Assembly (NCBI GenBank): GCA_017306015.1
Contig: JAFKJK010000019.1
Location: forward strand, 1-64,000
DNA length: 64,000 nt
Direction: 5' to 3'
From: Propionibacteriaceae bacterium
GTDB lineage: Bacteria; Actinomycetota; Actinomycetes; Propionibacteriales; Propionibacteriaceae
Shown here: positions 1 through 13,034 of the stretch, piece after piece
Position numbering within the stretch: the first letter of the stretch is position 1
Layout: each line of letters opens with the position of its first letter
The notes under the pieces: generated by a model
What the model was told of the DNA's origin: nothing
The model's database searches: none
What the model saw: only the letters and a program-made list of their open reading frames with translations
Translations under genes and position numbers: made by a program

Positions 1-1662
1 TCAGGCCAGGGCCAGCGGCAGGACCGACAGCGGCACCGAGCCCAGGTTCAACGCCCGGGTGTGCCAGCGCTTCAGGTCGAACGAGGCCCCCTCGCGAGCC
101 TCGGCGTCGGCGCGGGCCTGCTCCCACAGCCGCTGCCCGATCTTGTACGACGGCGCCTGTCCCGGCCAGCCGAGGTAGCGATTCAGCTCGAACCGCAGGA
201 ATTTGTCATCCATGTTCACGTTGGCCTTCAGCAGCTCCCAGGCCTTGTCCGCGTCCCAGGTGCCGCCGCCCCACTTCGCCGGCGCCGGCAGCCCCAGGTG
301 GACGCCGATGTCGACGACCACGCGGGCGGCCCGCATCCGCTGCCCGTCCACCATGCCCAGCCGCTCGCCGGGCGTGGTCAGGAAGCCGAACTCGTCCATC
401 AGCCGCTCGGCATACAGCGCCCAGCCCTCGCCGTGCCCGGAGCTCCAGCTGATCAGCCGCCGCCAGGAGTTGAGCTGCTCGCGGTTCACCACGGCCTGCG
501 CGATCTGCAGGTGATGACCGGGCACGCCCTCGTGGTAGACGGTGGTCAGCTCCCGCCACGGCGAGAACTCGGTCACGCCCGGCGGCACCGACCACCACAT
601 CCGTCCCGGACGGCTGAAGTCGTCGCTCGGCCCGGTGTAGTAGATGCCGCCGTTCTCGGTCGGTGCGATCATGCACTCCAGCCGGCGTACCGGCTCGGGG
701 ATGTCGAAGTGGACGCCGTTCAGCGCCTCGACCGCCGCGTCCGCCTTGGACTGCATCCACTCCTGCAATGCCTGCTTGCCGTGGAGCAGCCCGGCCGGGT
801 CGTGGTCGAGCTTCTCGATCGCCTCGACGACGCTCGCTCCCGGCCCGGCGATCTGCTCGGCGATGGCCTCCTGCTCGCGGGCCATCCGGTCGAGCTCGGC
901 CAGCCCCCACTCATAGGTCTCGTCGAGGTCGACGGCAGCGCCCACGAACTCGCGCGACCACAAGGCGTAACGCTCCCGTCCGACGGCATCGGACGCCGGC
1001 GCCTGCGCGGCCAGCTCACCGGTGAGGAAGCCGACCAGCTCCGCGTACGCGTCCGCCGCCTCCCGGGCTCCGACCGCCAGGTCACGCTGCAGGGACTCAG
1101 GGACGCCGGACGCCCCGGCCGCGAACGTGACGAAGAACGAGTCCTTCGCGTCCGCCAGCTCCTCGGCCTGCTTGACGCCCTCGTCCACCTGCAGCCGGGC
1201 CGGCACCAGGCCGCGCCGGGCACCCTCCCGCAGGGACGCGACGTAACCGCGGACGGCGTCCGGGATCAGCCGGAGTCGGGACGCGACATTGCCCCAGTCC
1301 TCCTCGCTGGTCGTCGGCATCACGTCGAACACGTCCCGCAGGCCCTGCAGCGGCGAGGCGATCACGTTCAGGTCGGGCAGCAGGGCGCCGGCCTCGTCGA
1401 GCTCGACGGCGAGCCCCAGCCGGTCGGTCATCGCGGCGACGGTGACCCGGTCGACGTCGTCGACCGGTGTCGTGGCCGCCAGCGCTGCGAGCGTGTCCCG
1501 CTCGAGTTGGGTGCGAGCTGCGATGCCGTCCGGGGACAGGTCGGGCAGCAGGTGGTCGTAGCCCTTGATTCCCGCGAAGGTGGCTTCGAGCGGGTTCAGT
1601 GCGGCGAGGCGGTCGGTGTAGGTGTTGGCGACGGCGTCGACGGGGGTTGGTTCACGAGTCAC
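1..1662 (-). CDS. DUF885 family protein, putative metallopeptidase
   Basis: A 553-residue protein that reads as a complete DUF885 family member. Near residue 380 it carries HEGVPGHH, the metal-binding-like motif of this family, which resembles the HExxH site of zinc peptidases. No signal peptide or membrane segment is visible, so a cytoplasmic location is likely. The start is GTG at 1662 and the stop sits exactly at the window edge. It is divergent from the phosphodiesterase at 1732. Peptidase activity is a family-level expectation and the substrate is unknown. Confidence 0.85.
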   Translation of the reverse strand: MTREPTPVDAVANTYTDRLAALNPLEATFAGIKGYDHLLPDLSPDGIAARTQLERDTLAALAATTPVDDVDRVTVAAMTDRLGLAVELDEAGALLPDLNVIASPLQGLRDVFDVMPTTSEEDWGNVASRLRLIPDAVRGYVASLREGARRGLVPARLQVDEGVKQAEELADAKDSFFVTFAAGASGVPESLQRDLAVGAREAADAYAELVGFLTGELAAQAPASDAVGRERYALWSREFVGAAVDLDETYEWGLAELDRMAREQEAIAEQIAGPGASVVEAIEKLDHDPAGLLHGKQALQEWMQSKADAAVEALNGVHFDIPEPVRRLECMIAPTENGGIYYTGPSDDFSRPGRMWWSVPPGVTEFSPWRELTTVYHEGVPGHHLQIAQAVVNREQLNSWRRLISWSSGHGEGWALYAERLMDEFGFLTTPGERLGMVDGQRMRAARVVVDIGVHLGLPAPAKWGGGTWDADKAWELLKANVNMDDKFLRFELNRYLGWPGQAPSYKIGQRLWEQARADAEAREGASFDLKRWHTRALNLGSVPLSVLPLALA

Positions 1663-1731
1663 GACATCGACCCTATCCGTTGCGCGCCGGCTTCGACCCA
1701 GCCCCTACCATCGCTGATGGAGGTGATCTGC

Positions 1732-2457
1732 GTGATCGAGATCTGGGCCCATCGAGGCGCGAGCAGGGCTGCGCCGGAGAACACCCTGCCCGCCTATCAG
1801 CTGGCGATCGAGGCCGGGGCGGACGGCGTCGAACTCGACGTCCAACTGAGCCGGGACGGCCAGATCGTCGTCATCCACGACGAGACCCTGTCGCGAACCA
1901 CGGACGGAGACGGCTGGGTCAAGGACCACACCCTGGCCGAGCTGAAGAAGCTCGACGCCTCCGCCGGCCGGGACGGTCACGCCGGCGTCCGCGTCCCGAC
2001 GCTGGCCGAGGCACTGGCGCTGCTGGCACCCACCACGCTGCGGCTGAACGTCGAGCTGAAGAACTCCGAGGTGCCCTACCCGGGGCTGGAGGAAGCCGTC
2101 CTGGCCGAGGTGGCGGCCGCCGGCATGGTTGAGCGGACCATGTACTCCTCGTTCAGCGGGGAGTCGGTCCGCCGGCTCGCCACCATGGCGCCCGCTGCCG
2201 AGGTCGCGCTGATCTACTCGCGTCCGCTGACCCGTCCGCTGCGGCTGGCGGCCGGCCTCGGCGCGTCCGCCGTGCACCCCGACCGGCGGCTGGTCGGCGG
2301 CCCGCACTGGGTGGCGCGTGCCCGCGCCAGGCATCTCGCGGTTCGACCGTGGGTGCTGAACACCCGCGAGCGGATCGAGCGCGCGATCCGGCTCGGCGTG
2401 GACGGCCTGTTCACCGACGTGCCCGACCTGGCGGTGGCCGTGAGGTCCGAGAACTGA
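1732..2457 (+). CDS. Glycerophosphodiester phosphodiesterase
   Basis: A 241-residue GDPD-family enzyme that hydrolyses glycerophosphodiesters to glycerol 3-phosphate and an alcohol. The family signature is clear: IWAHRGAS near the N-terminus, PENT, GADGVELDVQLSRDG with the metal-binding E-x-D, then VVIHDETLSRTTDG, and the closing GVDGLFTDVPD. The GTG at 1732 is preferred because GGAGGTGA lies 5 bases upstream; an in-frame ATG at 1717 would begin before this ribosome site. No signal peptide is seen. Its place beside a wall-polymer locus could mean recycling of glycerol phosphate, which is inference. Confidence 0.88.
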   Translation: MIEIWAHRGASRAAPENTLPAYQLAIEAGADGVELDVQLSRDGQIVVIHDETLSRTTDGDGWVKDHTLAELKKLDASAGRDGHAGVRVPTLAEALALLAPTTLRLNVELKNSEVPYPGLEEAVLAEVAAAGMVERTMYSSFSGESVRRLATMAPAAEVALIYSRPLTRPLRLAAGLGASAVHPDRRLVGGPHWVARARARHLAVRPWVLNTRERIERAIRLGVDGLFTDVPDLAVAVRSEN

Positions 2458-2579
2458 TCGCCCCCGGTCCGCCCGCGAAGCCGTCGCGAGAGCGGCATCG
2501 GTCGCGGCGGGCGAGCGGCGCAGACGAGGTCGGCCGGTCGCGCCGCTCCGGCCGTTAGGCTGTGCCCGGAGGAGGGAAA

Positions 2580-4823
2580 GTGCCCGGAGCCTGGCCCAGC
2601 TGGGGTCGTCTGTGGAAGCGGTTCACCTCGTCCGGGCACGACGTCCCGACCGAGCCGCTGGTCAGCGTGATCGTCCCCGTCCACGACGTCGCCGAGTACG
2701 TGGCCGACTGCCTCGACAGCGTCCTGGCCCAGGACCACCGACGCCTGCAGGTCCTGGTGATCGACGACGGGTCGAGCGACTCCTCGCCCGAGATCGTCCG
2801 GCGCTACGCGGGCGGTGACGACCGGATCGTCTTCCGCGCCCAGCCGAACGCAGGCCTCGGCGCCACCCGCAACCGTGCCGTGCAGCAGGCGACCGGCGAC
2901 TACCTGTTCTTCCTCGACTCGGACGACCGGCTGCCCAAGCGGGCGATCTCGACGCTGGTCGAAGCCGCCGAACGCACCAGCGCGGACGTGGCGATGGGAC
3001 CGTTGACCCGGTTCAACAGCACCCGTCGATGGCTGCCCGCCTGGGCGGCCGAGTTGCACCGCGCCCCCGAGTTCCACCAGCGGCTCACCGAGCGTCCCGA
3101 ACTGCTGCGGAACCACTACGCCTGCGCCAAGCTGTACCGGCGATCCTTCTGGGCCGGGCAGGACGCGCGGTTCCGCGAGGGGGTGGCCTACGAGGACCAG
3201 CCCCTGGTCACCCGGCTGCTGCTCGCGGCGGACGGCATCGCCGCGGTGTCCGATACCGTCTACGAGTACCGCGACCGCGACGACCAGTCGTCGATCAGCC
3301 AGCGGACGCACACCCTGGCCGACCTCCAGGCGCGCACCACGGCGTGGGGCCTGGCCAGGGACGTGCTCGCCGACCAGCCGGAGCCGATCCGGGCCGCGTG
3401 GCTGCAGACCATCCTCGGCACCCACGCGCACTGGTACCTCGACAACGACGCCATCTCTCGGCCCGACTACTGGCAGGCCCTTCGCGACGGCGTCCGTGCG
3501 CTGGACGCGCTGGGCCAGCCGTCCGGGCCGCTGCCGCCGGCGAGGGAACTCGCCCTGGAACTGCTGCGGGCCGACGACCACGCCGGCTACCTGGAGCTGC
3601 GGCGGCGGGGAGCTCTCCTCCCCGACCGGCAGCGGGTGGTGGTCGTCGGAGACCGCTTCTGGTGGCAGCCGCAGCTCGACGACCCGTCCGCCGACGATCC
3701 CCGGCGTCCGCTGAGCGAAGCCCAGGTGGGCTCCCGGGTGGTCTTCGACCGCGCCCGGTGGACCGCCGGCCCGGCGCTCCTGGTGGGTGGCAGCCACACG
3801 GTGTCCGGGCTGGACGCCGGTGGCCTTGACGTGCGTCACGAGCTCGTGGCGACCGGTCCGGGTGGCTCGAGGGTGTTCGCGGCGGAGACCGTCCCGAACC
3901 AGGAATGCTCGTTCGCCGCCGTCCTCGACGGGGAGGCCCTGGCGGCGCTGGCCGGGCAGCCCGGGGAGCTGTGCTTCTCGGTTCGCTCCCACTTCGGGGA
4001 GGCGGTCCTCGAACGGGCCCTGCCGCGTCCGGCCAAGTGGTTCGCCGCCCGCCGGCTCGGGCCGGCCGTCCACGCCGGACTCGTGCTGCTCCCCGACCTG
4101 GAGGCCGCCCGGTTCTCGCTGTCCGGGTCTCCGGTCGCGGTGTGGGCGGACCGGGTCGAGACCACACCCGCCGGGGTCGTCGTCGGCGTCCGCGCTGAGG
4201 GCGTACCGGTGACGGCACTGAAGTTGGGAAGCGGGACGACCCTACCCGTGGTCGACGGGGAGGCGCTGGTCAGGATGCCCGCGGAGCTCGCCGGCCGGGA
4301 CCGGGTGGCGGTGCCGGTGACCGCGCTCGGGGCGGACGGCGTCGAACGGCCCCTGTACGGCCAGGCTACGGTCGGCCTGCCCGGCGGACGCGTCCAGCTG
4401 CGGCCGGGTGCCGATGGCGCGCTGCAACTCGTGGCCCACCAGCGTCACGCCGAGCTCCAGGACTACGCGTTCGGTCAGGACCGACTCGAGCTGCGCATCG
4501 GCGCCTTCCTCGCGCCGGGCTGGGCGCTCTCCGGGGTGCGGCTGCGGTCCCGCGAGGAGACCCTCGCCGCTGTGCGTGCCGGGGACGGCCGCTGGCTGGC
4601 GGACATCTCCGCGCTGCCGGAGGGTGGGTACGACCTGGTCGCGGAATTCACCGGTGACAAGGGAGTTCGCGTCGCCCGGGTGGCGGCGACCCCGGCCTAC
4701 CTCGAGACCGTCGCGACGTCGGTGCGGGTCGGGGACCTGCTCTGGCGGGCGCTGGTGGCCCCCGACGGCGGCGTCCACTTCGACGCTCACCCGGAGGACC
4801 TGACACGTCTGCGGGGTCAGTGA
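2580..4823 (+). CDS. Family 2 glycosyltransferase with long C-terminal region
   Basis: A 747-residue protein with a GT-A fold domain at about residues 27-250: LVSVIVPVHD, the nucleotide-binding IDDGSSD (61-67) and the metal-binding FLDSDD (111-116). Together these define a GT2 inverting glycosyltransferase. The remaining ~450 residues are beta-rich and lack a second catalytic motif. Similar tails occur on glycosyltransferases of teichoic-acid-type loci, where they may bind polymer. GTG at 2580 is chosen because a GGAGGAGGG ribosome site precedes it; GTG at 2562 is the alternative. It converges on the polymer transferase at 4890, supporting a role in wall glycopolymer synthesis. Donor and acceptor are unknown. 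Confidence 0.85.
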   Translation: MPGAWPSWGRLWKRFTSSGHDVPTEPLVSVIVPVHDVAEYVADCLDSVLAQDHRRLQVLVIDDGSSDSSPEIVRRYAGGDDRIVFRAQPNAGLGATRNRAVQQATGDYLFFLDSDDRLPKRAISTLVEAAERTSADVAMGPLTRFNSTRRWLPAWAAELHRAPEFHQRLTERPELLRNHYACAKLYRRSFWAGQDARFREGVAYEDQPLVTRLLLAADGIAAVSDTVYEYRDRDDQSSISQRTHTLADLQARTTAWGLARDVLADQPEPIRAAWLQTILGTHAHWYLDNDAISRPDYWQALRDGVRALDALGQPSGPLPPARELALELLRADDHAGYLELRRRGALLPDRQRVVVVGDRFWWQPQLDDPSADDPRRPLSEAQVGSRVVFDRARWTAGPALLVGGSHTVSGLDAGGLDVRHELVATGPGGSRVFAAETVPNQECSFAAVLDGEALAALAGQPGELCFSVRSHFGEAVLERALPRPAKWFAARRLGPAVHAGLVLLPDLEAARFSLSGSPVAVWADRVETTPAGVVVGVRAEGVPVTALKLGSGTTLPVVDGEALVRMPAELAGRDRVAVPVTALGADGVERPLYGQATVGLPGGRVQLRPGADGALQLVAHQRHAELQDYAFGQDRLELRIGAFLAPGWALSGVRLRSREETLAAVRAGDGRWLADISALPEGGYDLVAEFTGDKGVRVARVAATPAYLETVATSVRVGDLLWRALVAPDGGVHFDAHPEDLTRLRGQ

Positions 4824-4889
4824 GGCCCAGGCCGCCGAGTCAGGGGTCAGGCGGGCACTGAGCCACCAGATAGGTCGCGGACCGGTCGA

Positions 4890-6623
4890 TCAGAGGTACC
4901 TGCGCACCTCGTCGAAGAACAGGTCGGCGTAGGGCCGCTCGCCGGGATCGCCGAGGTAGTAGGTGCGCAGCTTGCGGCGCTCCGCGGCCAGCGGGTCGGT
5001 CCGGAGCAGCTGGTCGAGGGTGGCGTCCACCTCGGTGAAGCCGGACGGCGTCGCCTCCAGGATGTAGGCGGCCTCGGCCAGCGGGAACTCGGCCACGAAC
5101 TCGTCGCGCGGGGCGTGCACGGCCACCATGGCCAGTGGCTTGCCGGAGTACAGGTAGTCGGCGACGACGCCCGAGACGTCGGAGATCATCGCGTCGGAGT
5201 TGTTGAAGCAGTCCGACAGGCTCCAGACCTTCTCGGCCTGCTCACCCCACGCGTGGGCGTGCTCGCCGTCCGCCTTCAGCATCGCGGCGATCTCGGCGCA
5301 CGCCTGGCTCAGCCGCGGCGACCGGTACGCGTAGGGGTGCGGACGGAAGACCACATCGCAGCCGCGGTCCAGCAGGGCCCGGACCAGGGCGGCGCCCCAC
5401 GGCAACGAGGAGTACGCCGCGTCCGCGGTGAAGCCGGCCCAGGTCGGCGCGTACAGCACCCGGGGACGGGCGAGGTCCCCGATCGGCACCGTGGCCCGTT
5501 CCACGTCCTCGATCTGCGGACGGCCGACGATCGCGAACTGCGACTCGGTGATCGCGACCCCGTGGCTGGTGAACCGGTCGATCGCCGCCTGCCCGGCCAC
5601 GAAGTTCTTGTCGTACATCCGCGAGACCGGGTTGTAGCTCGGCGCCTTGTCGGAGTCACCGTGGTTGAGCATGATGTGGGTCAGCCCGGGGTAGCGGACC
5701 ATCTGGGAGTTCGCGGCCGCGTTGTTCACGTAGAAGACCGTCTTCAGGCTCGGCACCACGACGGCATCGAGGTCAGCCATGGCGCGGCGCAGCAGCACCG
5801 GGGCGTCGGTCAGCGCGGTCGCCTCGGCGAAGTTGACCGCGGTCCGGACGACGACGACGAACGGCAGTCCGAGGCGCTCCAGGAACGGCAGCCACATCGC
5901 GATCTGGTAGTCGGTGCCCGGGTCGGCCTTCCAGTACAGGGCGAACACCGGTGCGTGGTCGCGGATCGCCCTGGTCAGCGCGCGGGAGTTGCGGTGGTCG
6001 AAGCGGAGCCGGTTCACCCGGTCGATCAGGTCTGCGGCAGCGAGGACGCCGATGCCGGCCGTGACGACCAGCGCCGGGATCCAGCTGAACCCGAACAGCA
6101 CGCTGACCCAGCCGAGTGCGAGCGCCAGTAGGGTGATCGGGTTCACCAGCGCGGCCGGGAACCGGTTCGTCCGCTGCTGCTGGCCGGGAAGGTTCGCGAC
6201 CCGGTTGGTGGTGTAGAGGTGCAGCCGCCGCAGTGCCGTCTCGCCGATGATCACCCCGGCCAGCAGCACGAGGGTGATCCAACCCATGGCGTCCAGCCGG
6301 AGCTGGTGAAGGCCGATGATGCCGATCGTGATCAGCGCCATCAGCCGGGTGTCGCTGTTCTGGCCGAGGCTGGAACTGGCGTCGATGAGGTCGACCGGGA
6401 GCGTCAACAGGGCCAGCGCAGCCAGCAGGATCGCCAGCAGGACGCCGGCCGACATCGTCCAGCCGGCCAGGGCAACGAGCGCGATCGCCAGCGACGCGAC
6501 GGCCAGGACGACGGCGAACACGCCACCGGCCCCGATCGAGCCGCGGCTGTAGAACAGGAGGTCGGCGAAGCTGTGGCCCCTCCGCCCGGCGTCCTCGCCG
6601 GCGTCCGTGGTGGCGTCGGTCAT
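4890..6623 (-). CDS. Membrane CDP-glycerol/CDP-ribitol glycerophosphotransferase-like protein (TagF/TarL type)
   Basis: A 577-residue protein. About 200 N-terminal residues form several hydrophobic helices, followed by a GT-B-like polyol-phosphate transferase domain. Family signs in the domain are the FRPHPY motif (a catalytic His region in TagF enzymes), NNSDAMISDVSGVVADYLYSGKP near the C-terminus and VVPSLKTVFY. It probably adds glycerol- or ribitol-phosphate units from the CDP-linked donor to a wall polymer at the inner membrane face. Its ATG overlaps the stop of the upstream cytidylyltransferase-reductase gene in ATGA, so donor synthesis and polymerisation are translationally coupled. This coupling favours CDP-ribitol as donor, by inference. 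Confidence 0.85.
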   Translation of the reverse strand: MTDATTDAGEDAGRRGHSFADLLFYSRGSIGAGGVFAVVLAVASLAIALVALAGWTMSAGVLLAILLAALALLTLPVDLIDASSSLGQNSDTRLMALITIGIIGLHQLRLDAMGWITLVLLAGVIIGETALRRLHLYTTNRVANLPGQQQRTNRFPAALVNPITLLALALGWVSVLFGFSWIPALVVTAGIGVLAAADLIDRVNRLRFDHRNSRALTRAIRDHAPVFALYWKADPGTDYQIAMWLPFLERLGLPFVVVVRTAVNFAEATALTDAPVLLRRAMADLDAVVVPSLKTVFYVNNAAANSQMVRYPGLTHIMLNHGDSDKAPSYNPVSRMYDKNFVAGQAAIDRFTSHGVAITESQFAIVGRPQIEDVERATVPIGDLARPRVLYAPTWAGFTADAAYSSLPWGAALVRALLDRGCDVVFRPHPYAYRSPRLSQACAEIAAMLKADGEHAHAWGEQAEKVWSLSDCFNNSDAMISDVSGVVADYLYSGKPLAMVAVHAPRDEFVAEFPLAEAAYILEATPSGFTEVDATLDQLLRTDPLAAERRKLRTYYLGDPGERPYADLFFDEVRRYL

Positions 6624-8047
6624 GAACCGGAGTCGTCGGCGAACGCGTTCTCGTTGAGGCCGTGGCTGAGGTCGCTGCCGCGCTCCTCGCGCCGGACGTC
6701 GATCACCAGCCCGGTCGCATCGGACGCGACCATCTCCAGTGCCGCGTGGGCCACCAGTTCGGCGGGCAGCAGCGTCTCGGGCGGCTCGTGCCCGAAGGCC
6801 TGCGTGCGCATCGGGGTGTTGGTGCGCTCGGGGTTGATCACGTTGACGTGGATGCCGTCCTCCGACCACTCCTCGCTCAGCGCCTGGGTCAGGTTCACCA
6901 GCGCGGCCTTGCTGGAGGAGTAGAGGGCGTAGTTCTCCCGTCCGCGGGTGTAGGAGGACGAGGTGAAGAACAGCAGGTGGCCCCGGGCGTCCTTCAGGTA
7001 GCGGTACGCCGCCCTGGCGACGTTCACGGCGGCGGTGTAGTTCACGGTGATCGACTCGTTGACCACCTCGTCGCTGGCCTCCGCGAGCGGTCCGACGTGC
7101 AGGACGCCCGCGGTCAACACGACGGCGTCCACCGAGCCGTACTGGGCCACCGCCGCAGCCAGGGCGTCGTTGAGGGACGCGGCGTCCTGGACGTGCAGCC
7201 CGGTGGTCGAGCGGCCGTGCGCGATCACGTGCATGCCGGCTCCGCGGGCCATCCGCGCCACCTCGGCCCCGATGCCGTACGAGCCGCCGAGCACGAGGAT
7301 CGTCTTGCCGGAGAGCGTCTCCCGCAGCTGTTCGAGGGTCATCTGGGTGGACGACTGGGACGCCAGCTGGAAGAGCTTGTCGGCGATGAACAGGTCGACG
7401 GGATAGGTCACCTTGATGTTGTGCTCGGCGCCGAGGACGCACTTGATCTTGACGTCCGGACGGTACTTGAGCACGACGCCGCAGTCGTCGGACGCGTTGA
7501 AGTACGGGTCCTCGACGGCCCGCTCGTAGGCGCTGCGCAGCACCGAGAGCCGGAAGGCCTGCGGAGTCTGGCCGCGGCGCAGCCGGGAGCGGTTGGGGAT
7601 GTGGGTGATCACGTCCTCGTCGTCGACGGTGACGATCGTGTCGGCGGACGGGATGACCACGTCGACGGCGCCGAAGTTGTCCAGGGCCTCGACGCATTCG
7701 CTGATGATCCGCTGGTCCAGCAGGGGCCGGACGGCGTCGTGCAGGAGGATCTTGCACTCGATGTCGCCGAGGGCGTCCACGACCCGGCGGGTGGTCTCGT
7801 TGCGGGTGGAGCCGCCCTCGAGGATCAGGCTGATCTTCTGGTAGTGGCTGTTCAGCAGGGTGGCCACGCGCTCGGTCCAGCCCGGGGTCACCATGACGAT
7901 GACCTCGTCCACCTCTGGAGCGTCGTTGAACGCGGCGACCGTGTGCTCGAGGATGGTCTTTCCGGCCACCTTGATCATCTGCTTGGGCACGCTCAACCCG
8001 AGTCGCGCGCCGACACCTCCGGCCAGCACAACGCCGTAAGTCCGCAT
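6620..8047 (-). CDS. Fused IspD-type cytidylyltransferase and SDR reductase (putative CDP-ribitol synthesis)
   Basis: A 475-residue two-domain enzyme. Residues 1-235 are an IspD/TarI-type cytidylyltransferase (VVLAGGVGARLG, the KQ after SVP, LLHDAVRPL). Residues 240-475 are a short-chain dehydrogenase (GGSYGIGAEVA cofactor loop, catalytic YALYSSSK, NVINPERTNTP). The same domain order occurs in the Haemophilus Acs1/Bcs1 enzymes, which reduce ribulose 5-phosphate and then make CDP-ribitol; that function is assigned here by architecture. The ATG at 8047 is chosen because it starts the canonical beta-strand and GGGAG lies just upstream. It is coupled by ATGA to the polymer transferase. Confidence 0.85.
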   Translation of the reverse strand: MRTYGVVLAGGVGARLGLSVPKQMIKVAGKTILEHTVAAFNDAPEVDEVIVMVTPGWTERVATLLNSHYQKISLILEGGSTRNETTRRVVDALGDIECKILLHDAVRPLLDQRIISECVEALDNFGAVDVVIPSADTIVTVDDEDVITHIPNRSRLRRGQTPQAFRLSVLRSAYERAVEDPYFNASDDCGVVLKYRPDVKIKCVLGAEHNIKVTYPVDLFIADKLFQLASQSSTQMTLEQLRETLSGKTILVLGGSYGIGAEVARMARGAGMHVIAHGRSTTGLHVQDAASLNDALAAAVAQYGSVDAVVLTAGVLHVGPLAEASDEVVNESITVNYTAAVNVARAAYRYLKDARGHLLFFTSSSYTRGRENYALYSSSKAALVNLTQALSEEWSEDGIHVNVINPERTNTPMRTQAFGHEPPETLLPAELVAHAALEMVASDATGLVIDVRREERGSDLSHGLNENAFADDSGS

Positions 8048-8156
8048 CCAGCTCCCGTCCTGATCCCGTCGCGACAATACCAGCGGTGCGCCCTGCCATC
8101 CGGGTGTGGAACGCCGTTCTCAGCCTTCGGCCCGCGCCACTACGGTGCGCCCGCCC

Positions 8157-8300
8157 TGAACCGTCGGGGACAGGTACTTCGGTTCAGGCGTGAGCCGTCG
8201 GGGACAGGTACGACGTGAACCGTCGGGGACAGGTACTTCGGTTCAGCTGACGGTCTGCACGAGCGGGACGTGAACCGTCGGGGACAGGTACTTCGGTTCA
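8157..8300 (+). repeat. Cluster of four REP-like hairpin repeats
   Basis: Three full 30-base copies lie at 8157-8186, 8216-8245 and 8271-8300, and a 21-base truncated copy at 8191-8211. Each full copy begins TGAACCG and ends CGGTTCA, a perfect 7-bp inverted repeat around a 16-base loop containing GGGGACAGGTAC. Spacing is irregular. The cluster fills the gap between the cytidylyltransferase gene start and the end of the UDP-glucose dehydrogenase gene. Further copies are at 8746 and 16215-16292. The pattern fits REP/bacterial interspersed repeats of the type moved by RAYT transposases, though none is encoded in this window. Confidence 0.9.
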
Positions 8301-8355
8301 GCTGAGGTGTCCGCGTCCCGACCAGCGGGACGCTGAGGCACGGCTCACTCCCCGC

Positions 8356-9704
8356 TCAGGGACGGCCGAGGCCGCGGTAGGTCCAGCCGGCGGCGCGCCA
8401 GGCGTCCGGGTCGAGGACGTTGCGGCCGTCCACGACGATCCGTCCGGACGCGACCGCGGCCACCGCAGCGGGATCGAGGTCGCGGTACTCGCGCCACTCG
8501 GTCAGCAGGACGACCGCCTCGGCCCCGGCCAGCGCCTCGGCCGTGCTGGCGTAGGCCAGCTGCGGGTGCTTGGCGCGCGCGTTCGGGATCGCCTTCGGGT
8601 CTGCGCAGACCACGTCCGCCCCGAGTCCCTTCAGCCGGACGGCGACGTCGAGCGCGGGCGAGTCGCGGATGTCGTCCGACTCAGGCTTGAACGCCAGCCC
8701 CAGGACGGCGATGCGCCGACCAACGAGACTTCCGGTGCTCGAATCTGAACCGAAGTACCTGTCCCCATCGTTCACGGACAGGGCCCCGGCGATGGCGTCC
8801 ACCACCCGGTCGCGCTGGCGGAGGTTGATCGCGTCCACCTCCCTGAGGAAGCCCAGGGTGTCGCCGATGCCGAGCTCCTCGGCCCGCGCCCGGAACGCCC
8901 GGATGTCCTTGGGCAGGCAACCACCCCCGAACCCGACCCCGGCATTGAGGAATTTCCGGCCGATCCTTGGATCGTGGCCGATCGCGTCGGCGAGGTGGGT
9001 GACGTCGGCGCCGACGGCGTCCGCCACCTCGCTCATCGCGTTGATGAAGCTGATCTTGGTCGCGAGGAAGGCGTTGGCCGCCACCTTCACCAGTTCTGCC
9101 GTCGCGTAGTCGGTGACCACCTGCGGGGTGCCGGACGCGAGCGCCTCCGCGTACACCTCGTCGAGGACGGCCCGCGCACGATCGCCCTCGTCCCCCGCCG
9201 GGACGCCGTAGACGATCCGGTCCGGATGCAGGGTGTCGGCGACGGCAACGCCCTCCCGCAGGAACTCGGGGTTCCAGACCAGGGAGGCGTCCGGCTGATC
9301 GGCGTGGATGCGCTCGGCGAGCAGCTGCGCCGTCCCGACCGGGACGGTGGACTTGCCGACCACCACGGCCCCCGGACGCAGGTGCGGGACGAGTGCCTCG
9401 ACCGCCGCGTGCACGTAGGTGAGGTCGGCCGCGCCCTCGCCGCGCCGCTGCGGCGTGCCGACGGCGATGAAATGGACGCGGGCCTCGGCGGCGTCGGCGT
9501 AGTCGGTGCTGAACCGCAGCCGACCGGCCTCCAGTTCCGCTGCCAGGGCGTCACCCAGCCCGGGTTCGAAGATCGAGGGGGTGGCCGCGTTCAGGGCGTC
9601 CACCTTGTCCGGGTCGACATCGATGCCGACGACCTGGTGGCCGAGCGCCGCCATGCACGCGGCGTGGACGGCGCCGAGGTAGCCGCAGCCGATCACGGAG
9701 ATTC

Positions 9705-9708
<4 letters not shown>
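8356..9708 (-). CDS. ugd: UDP-glucose 6-dehydrogenase with an in-frame repeat insertion
   Basis: A 450-residue UDP-glucose/GDP-mannose dehydrogenase family enzyme that oxidises UDP-glucose to UDP-glucuronate with NAD. It has the N-terminal Rossmann motif VIGCGYLG, WNPEFLREG, the active-site FGGGCLPKD with the catalytic Cys, and LGLAFKPESDDIRDSP in the C-terminal domain. GTG at 9708 overlaps the upstream stop (GTGA). About 16 residues containing VNDGDRYFGSD lie between the central helix and the C-terminal Rossmann strand and are encoded by a REP-like repeat. They sit in a surface linker, so activity is probably retained. It feeds the wall-polymer locus with an acidic sugar donor. Confidence 0.93.
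8746..8774 (-). repeat. REP-like repeat copy inside the UDP-glucose dehydrogenase gene
   Basis: A 29-base variant of the dispersed hairpin repeat, reading in the gene's direction. It keeps GGGGACAGGTACTTCGGTTCA but has a changed left arm. It is translated in frame within the dehydrogenase and adds residues absent from the usual family pattern. Confidence 0.85.

Positions 9709-13034
<3,326 letters not shown>

Noticed and set aside
2214-4073. Long antisense frame opposite the glycosyltransferase
   Set aside because: It is rich in Arg/Pro/Gly, has no recognisable motif, and mirrors a clear GT2 gene; this is typical of high-GC antisense frames.
8157-8300. Possible CRISPR array
   Set aside because: Repeats are similar in length to CRISPR repeats, but the gaps are 4 to 25 bases and irregular, copies occur elsewhere including inside a gene, and there are no cas genes.
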